This document shows, piece after piece, positions 63,301 to 64,000 of a DNA stretch of 64,000 bases (positions are counted from its first letter, which is position 1; the number at the start of each line of letters is the position of its first letter). Source of the DNA: Fuerstiella marisgermanici (lineage in GTDB: Bacteria; Planctomycetota; Planctomycetia; Planctomycetales; Planctomycetaceae). The notes under the pieces are model-generated. The model made no database searches and had not been told where the DNA came from. It worked only from the letters and a program-made list of their open reading frames with translations. The stretch is taken from positions 4,278,001 to 4,342,000 of the forward strand of contig NZ_CP017641.1 in the NCBI RefSeq assembly GCF_001983935.1, given 5' to 3'. A program made the position numbers and the translations under genes.

Positions 63301-63694
63301 AATAGTGATCGCGGCTACCAAGCGTCAACAGAGAAGCCCCGTCCGGGTACCAGCCCTGCAGCGAAAACCCTTCGGTGTGATGCGTTAACTGCTGCGGCGC
63401 CAGATCTCCTCGCTTCATCACAAAGACCTGACGACTGCCGGTGCGATCGCTGACAAACGCAATTCGCTTTCCGTCGGGCGAAAAGTGCGGCTCCTGTTCA
63501 GCGGCCGGGTGATGAGTCACTCGCGATGCCTGTCCGCCTTTGGTCGGCACCTGCCAAATGTCGCCGCGATGGACGAACAGCAGCGTTTTGCCGTCCGGTG
63601 AGAGGTCGGGATCCGTCAGAAGTTGCAGGTGGTCGGCGGCCGTCGTCGTCGTGATAGATACGCAGGTGGCCAACAGCAGAAGAAGACTTCGCAT
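60359..63694 (-). CDS. Tricorn-like S41 protease with beta-propeller and PDZ
   Basis: The 1111-residue protein has a signal peptide (MRSLLLLLATCVSITTTTAA) and repeated TolB/WD-like blades (DPDLSPDGKTLLFVHRGDIW, FSPDGKRIAFVSDRTG). A Lys/Glu-rich linker lies near 540-580, followed by a PDZ domain (GLKVKDVIPEGPATDD) and the C-terminal S41 domain with NSYSNAEIFSHAIKN. The Ser after Tyr there fits the tricorn/C-terminal-processing protease nucleophile. Tricorn-type enzymes degrade peptides; exported planctomycete copies may act in the periplasm. It ends at 60359. There is no obvious operon partner. Confidence 0.93.
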   Translation of the reverse strand: MRSLLLLLATCVSITTTTAADHLQLLTDPDLSPDGKTLLFVHRGDIWQVPTKGGQASRVTHHPAAEQEPHFSPDGKRIAFVSDRTGSRQVFVMKRGDLAPQQLTHHTEGFSLQGWYPDGASLLTLGSRDHYWKYSQRFMKIDAAERSTEQHLFNGYGTAGQISPDGSGMLFVREGERWWRKGYKGSRSAQVWHYDLREEKFSKLLDLPTGCFSPVWQPDGEGFYYCGSQKAENGARNLWHYDMQSKKSQQMTHFDDDLVTDPTISADGSTIVFSHLFNLYRWKPKKDAPPQAIKITVSREDLADDIHRRTLKEATDATFSDDGLEVAFISGGDLWVMETELCEPVQVTHTSEFESDPIFINDGDAIVCVSWKDGEPDICKIQRTDDSKYWWQNQDFSTRWLTEDAALESDLQASPDGKSLAYIRERGDLWIRNLETGEATRLVKSFTAPDYDFSPDGQWIVYDKTDDNFNTDIWIAPVDQSSDPVNISRHPDDESGPRWSSDGKLIAFTGRRADDEVDIYYVWLTEEDADTDTRDRKLQKALKALEKSRETLLKDKPKPDSKSENETEKNSETDGDKPEKPEAKDKLKESAERRVPVVRIDFKDIHRRLKRISNANAGEKVLGWSPDGKKLIFSGSVGGAAGTYSVEFPDKLTPKKITKDTGSIKGWLKSPDRMLWLSSGIPGLQPLSGEAKKYTFNARQELSRTARLQAGFDTAWRIMRDWWYDDNYGNHNWNQIRRKYGAAAAAAGDLSSLARVIQLMLGELNGSHLGFYPGESLTPELKGGDDWRPTTSHLGVRFDSKFKGPGLKVKDVIPEGPATDDSSRIEPGEVILAIDGTAVDPAFDLTRVLNGPLDRDIALKVKAAGKNGATRDVTLRPTSYSLVRSLLYLKWQDDNRKLVAKKADNIGYLHIQGMNWTSFLDFERELYDVGYGKDGIIIDVRDNGGGSTTDHLLTALTQPQHAITIPRGGGTGYPQSRMVYATWNKPIVVMCNQNSYSNAEIFSHAIKNLGRGKLVGVPTAGGVISTGIRRVMDVGAIRLPFRGWYVKATGEDMELNGAVPDVIVWPKPTEIPSGRDRQLNRAVKVLQQEIKDWKAEERPPLIRATERAKKK

Positions 63695-64000
63695 GGAGCA
63701 TTCGCCGTTTGTACGAGTATGCCGGGTGGGACAACAGGAAAGTTATCCTAGCGGCTCAGCAGCGGCAAATGCGAAAGAAAAACGTGACGCGTGCCCGTCC
63801 TCGGTCTCGCTTCGCTCGATCGGCTCTCACAACAAGTTGAGATCGTGCGGAGCAATGTTTTGGAAAGGCCTGATGCACGGACCAAAAACCAGAACGGTTC
63901 GCCAATTTGCGAACGCGACAGTTTGTTGCGTTGCAGGATGCGATTGGCCCGGCAGGGCCGAAGCACCTAGCCGTCGGCGTGAGCCGACGGAATGCGACAA
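63695..64000. other. Right end of window, no gene identified
   Basis: This 306-base stretch upstream of the tricorn-like gene shows no convincing coding frame; a 72-residue minus-strand frame (63748-63966) has no recognisable features. Near the edge a hairpin is present at 63971-63990: CCGTCGGC and GCCGACGG with a GTGA loop. Confidence 0.5.
63971..63990. repeat. REP-like hairpin at window end
   Basis: CCGTCGGC and GCCGACGG are perfect 8-base arms with a GTGA loop. The sequence style (GC-rich arms around GTGA) resembles dispersed hairpins I have seen in planctomycete genomes, from memory only. Confidence 0.5.

Overview
The window looks like a chromosomal segment of a planctomycete, probably of the Planctomycetaceae/Gimesia-Fuerstiella sort. 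Supporting this are two DUF1559 prepilin-like proteins (GFTLIELL leader, H-x9-DG tail), each next to a small transthyretin-like lipoprotein, a secreted sulfatase, DUF1080 and DUF4838 proteins, a tricorn-type S41 protease, moderate-to-high GC, and many starts without a Shine-Dalgarno sequence. The genus is inference from gene content. No rRNA, tRNA, CRISPR array or replication origin was seen.

Layout. 1-5.4 kb: end of dnaJ, grpE, a FmdB-type zinc ribbon, an EAL-HDOD signalling protein, a Nudix hydrolase, a dihydroorotate-dehydrogenase-like flavoprotein, then Rnk/GreA-C and a BON-like protein on the minus strand. 5.7-22.6 kb: an export block made of a MacB-type ABC system (two FtsX permeases, ATPase, adaptor, OB-like lipoprotein, Cys-rich secreted protein, and an intruding four-helix-bundle gene with a heptad DNA repeat), a MarR regulator divergent from an HAE1-type RND pump, and a second RND pump with a lipoprotein adaptor. 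No outer-membrane TolC-like factor is present.

22.7-36.8 kb: a Tat-exported alpha/beta hydrolase; a minus-strand catabolic operon (enolase-superfamily dehydratase, MFS transporter, M14 deacylase); then a Tm-1/UPF0261 protein, a sigma-54 activator whose sensor is a TIM barrel of the phosphoenolpyruvate-hydrolase/Tm-1 C-terminal family, and the stand-alone TIM-barrel enzyme behind a near-perfect -24/-12 promoter. The two sides of this promoter are mirror images (TIM domain, DUF1559, lipoprotein). I regard this as the most interesting part of the window. A decayed copy of the UPF0261 5' region lies on the far side of the catabolic operon.

36.9-48.2 kb: an IS630-family element, a secreted sugar-isomerase-like TIM barrel, a glgP-malQ glycogen breakdown operon, and an incomplete Tad-type cluster (vWA/TadG, two TadE, lipoprotein with a poly-Gly tail). 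48.5-64 kb: trpG/pabA, a DUF4838 protein, an orphan HsdR-N-like nuclease, a sulfatase, CorA overlapping a receiver-like protein, a DUF1080 protein, a coiled-coil membrane protein, an AhpD-like protein and a tricorn-like protease. Two copies of a 135-bp palindromic element with TA-bounded terminal inverted repeats (17.3 and 60.0 kb) are a separate repeat finding.
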